A stretch of 6,230 bases of DNA, taken from NCBI GenBank assembly GCA_021827875.1, contig JAKAUA010000050.1, positions 1 to 6,230 on the forward strand, in the 5' to 3' direction. This stretch comes from a bacterium (GTDB lineage Bacteria; Babelota; Babeliae; Babelales; Vermiphilaceae). Position 1 is the stretch's first letter. The number at the start of each line of letters is the position of its first letter. The translations under genes and the position numbers were made by a program. The notes beneath the pieces were generated by a model. The model was not told where the DNA came from. It did not search any database and worked only from the letters and a program-made list of their open reading frames with translations. Below are positions 5,608-6,230 of this stretch, piece by piece.

Positions 5608-5680
5608 GTGCCCGTAGCTTCCTCCTACGCTTATCCAGGCTTTCCAGCTTGGCAAGCTACAGCGGACAGGACGCCAAGGT
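5608..5680. repeat. Structured, GC-richer intergenic element beginning with a copy of the tRNA 5' end
   Basis: GTGCCCGTAGCT (5608-5619) is identical to the first 12 bases of the tRNA-Arg at 5729-5740, 121 bp downstream, after which the two diverge. GTAGCTT (5614-5620) pairs perfectly with AAGCTAC (5654-5660). CTTGGC (5648-5653) pairs with GCCAAG (5673-5678), so two overlapping hairpins compete. The segment is richer in G and C than its surroundings. It resembles dispersed palindromic intergenic repeats of bacterial genomes, with AGCTACxGCGGACAGG as a likely core. It has no protein-coding frame that I credit. Confidence 0.5.
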
Positions 5681-5689
5681 GCCTGTAAA

Positions 5690-5718
5690 TTGAAATAAAC
5701 AAACAACAAAGATAAAAT
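5690..5718 (+). promoter_or_regulatory. Sigma70-type promoter of tRNA-Arg
   Basis: TTGAAA (5690-5695) and TAAAAT (5713-5718) are separated by exactly 17 bases; each differs from consensus at one position. A start site 6-8 bases after the -10 falls at about 5725, a few bases before the tRNA 5' end at 5729, as expected for a tRNA transcript with a short leader. Confidence 0.75.
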
Positions 5719-5728
5719 CAATAAGTAT

Positions 5729-5805
5729 GTGCCCGTAGCTCAGTTGGATAGAGCGACAGACTTCTAATCTGTAGGTCGAAGGTTCGACTCCTTCCGGGCA
5801 CACCA
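5729..5805 (+). tRNA. tRNA-Arg (anticodon UCU), CCA encoded
   Basis: A full cloverleaf can be drawn. The acceptor stem is GTGCCCG (5729-5735) with CGGGCAC (5795-5801). The D stem is GCTC (5738-5741) with GAGC (5751-5754). The anticodon stem is ACAGA (5756-5760) with TCTGT (5768-5772) and loop CTTCTAA. The five-base variable region is AGGTC. The T stem is GAAGG with CCTTC around loop TTCGACT. The anticodon TCT (5763-5765) reads AGA and, by wobble, possibly AGG. The discriminator A is followed by encoded CCA at 5803-5805. All stems are perfectly paired, so the gene should be functional. No duplicate of its 3' end occurs in the window, so there is no sign here of an island integrated at this tRNA. 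Confidence 0.97.
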
Positions 5806-6000
5806 TTCTTCATTGATCTGGGCATTCTGGCACGGAGCCTTAATCTCCGATCTATCTCAAATCTATTGAATCTAAATAGGCAAACATAAGATTTTAACAA
5901 ATATTGATGCAGATCGACCCATGCTAAAGCATCTCAATATATTGAGATGCCGCCGGCGCGAGCATGTAGCGATCCTACCGCATTTGCGATTACCTGTTGT
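5806..6000. other. Non-coding stretch after tRNA-Arg, with palindromes in its second half
   Basis: No credible gene is visible on either strand. A 27-codon frame at 5921-6004 runs through the palindromes and has no ribosome site, so it is not called. There is no T-rich hairpin directly after the tRNA. The stretch changes from AT-rich (5860-5910) to a short GC-rich patch (5949-5982), which looks inserted. Confidence 0.5.
5921..5978. repeat. Cluster of nested palindromes, probable dispersed intergenic repeat
   Basis: Four elements follow each other. ATGCT-AA-AGCAT (5921-5932) is a small hairpin. A perfect 22-bp palindrome with arms GCATCTCAATA and its reverse complement (5929-5950) overlaps it by four bases, so only one of the two can form at a time. 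CGCCGGCG (5951-5958) is a GC palindrome in AT-rich DNA. GTAG-CGATC-CTAC (5966-5978) closes the cluster. Such packing is typical of REP-like or miniature mobile repeats. A terminator role for the frame ending at 6001 on the minus strand is possible, but the T run is missing. Confidence 0.55.
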
Positions 6001-6141
6001 TTAATTATGCTGCACCTCTTCTTGTAAAAGATTTTTTAACTGTTCAAGCAAGCTTTGTGAAGGCATCTGTTCTATGCATTCAAGTATATTTGCATACAAA
6101 TGATCAAGATCTATATAATCGAGTCTTGGTTGTGACCAGGT
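6001..6141 (-). pseudogene. Short 5'-truncated reading frame, possible gene remnant
   Basis: On the minus strand a frame is open from just after a TGA (6144-6142) to a TAA at 6001-6003, giving 46 residues. It begins TWSQPRLDYIDLDHLYAN and ends in LLEQLKNLLQEEVQHN. The sequence looks protein-like: an amphipathic, acidic, Leu-rich helix. However, the only ATG in frame is at residue 26 and lacks a good ribosome site. It may be the C-terminal relic of a helical protein cut by a rearrangement near 6140, or a chance frame. No family is recognised. Confidence 0.3.
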
Positions 6142-6172
6142 TCAAACACATTTGAGAAAAAAATGGTAAAAT

Positions 6173-6212
6173 AAAAGGCCTCCAAAACAAACCAATTTTA
6201 GGGAGGCCTTTT
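6173..6212. terminator. Strong rho-independent terminator, bidirectional
   Basis: AAAAGGCCTCC (6173-6183) and GGAGGCCTTTT (6202-6212) form a perfect 11-bp stem. An inner AAAA/TTTT pairing (6184-6187 with 6196-6199) extends it with a two-base bulge. On the plus strand the stem ends in five T; on the minus strand it ends in TTTTATTTT. It could end transcription from either side. The gene it serves is probably right of the window and read on the minus strand, because no intact gene lies just left of it. Confidence 0.8.
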
Positions 6213-6230
6213 TAAATATGCAGCAATATA

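Noticed and set aside
5718..5900. Minus-strand open frame of 60 codons across the tRNA, with GRSRTFDLQIRS in its translation
   Set aside because: This is the familiar false protein made by reading a tRNA gene backwards. The tRNA on the plus strand is perfect, and the frame has no ribosome site.
5921..6004. 27-codon plus-strand frame starting MLKHLNILRC
   Set aside because: It reads straight through the palindromes, has no ribosome site and resembles no family I know.
5806..6230. Search for a tRNA-associated integration site (duplicate of the tRNA 3' end)
   Set aside because: No copy of the T arm or acceptor 3' sequence occurs after the tRNA, and no integrase gene is present.
1..6230. CRISPR array or phage-defence cluster
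   Set aside because: There are no regularly spaced repeats of suitable length and no cas or known defence genes; only the RelE-type TA operon could be argued to have a defence role.

Overview
The window is AT-rich bacterial DNA with standard-code genes. It holds one IS fragment, two secreted coiled-coil proteins, a secreted macrodomain protein, a RelE-type toxin-antitoxin (TA) cluster, one FAD enzyme, one acetyltransferase and one tRNA-Arg. The mix of signal-peptide proteins of unknown family, a eukaryote-like secreted macrodomain, TA genes, IS30 and palindromic intergenic repeats suggests a host-associated or intracellular lineage. Candidatus Dependentiae (Babeliae/TM6) is my best guess. It rests on overall style, not on a diagnostic marker.

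Layout. Positions 1-127 are the 3' end of an IS30-family transposase and the probable right end of that element. Positions 145-2483, minus strand, carry three exported proteins, read from right to left. First is a secreted coiled-coil protein (1812-2483). Next is a second coiled-coil protein with a signal peptide and a membrane segment (879-1652). Last, 11 bp further on, is a signal-peptide macrodomain protein (145-867). Both coiled-coil proteins carry the same motif, PWYxRLF, just after the predicted signal peptide. Positions 2657-3943, plus strand, encode a D-amino-acid-oxidase-superfamily FAD oxidoreductase. Convergent with it lies a compact minus-strand TA operon (4631 to 3960): Phd-like antitoxin, RelE/ParE toxin, then a short protein that resembles the antitoxin core. 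A divergent intergenic region separates this operon from a two-domain GNAT acetyltransferase (4799-5533). Positions 5534-6230 contain a structured intergenic element, a good sigma70-type promoter, tRNA-Arg(UCU), a cluster of palindromes, a short 5'-truncated reading frame and a strong hairpin terminator.

How the genes relate. The clearest functional unit is the TA operon: toxin and antitoxin overlap at TAATG, and the third gene starts 4 bp after the toxin stop. The second unit is the exported-protein block, in which the macrodomain protein is almost certainly co-transcribed with the membrane/coiled-coil protein. The most interesting leads are this export block with its shared PWYxRLF motif and the antitoxin-toxin-antitoxin-like layout. 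The FAD enzyme and the GNAT look like stand-alone accessory genes.
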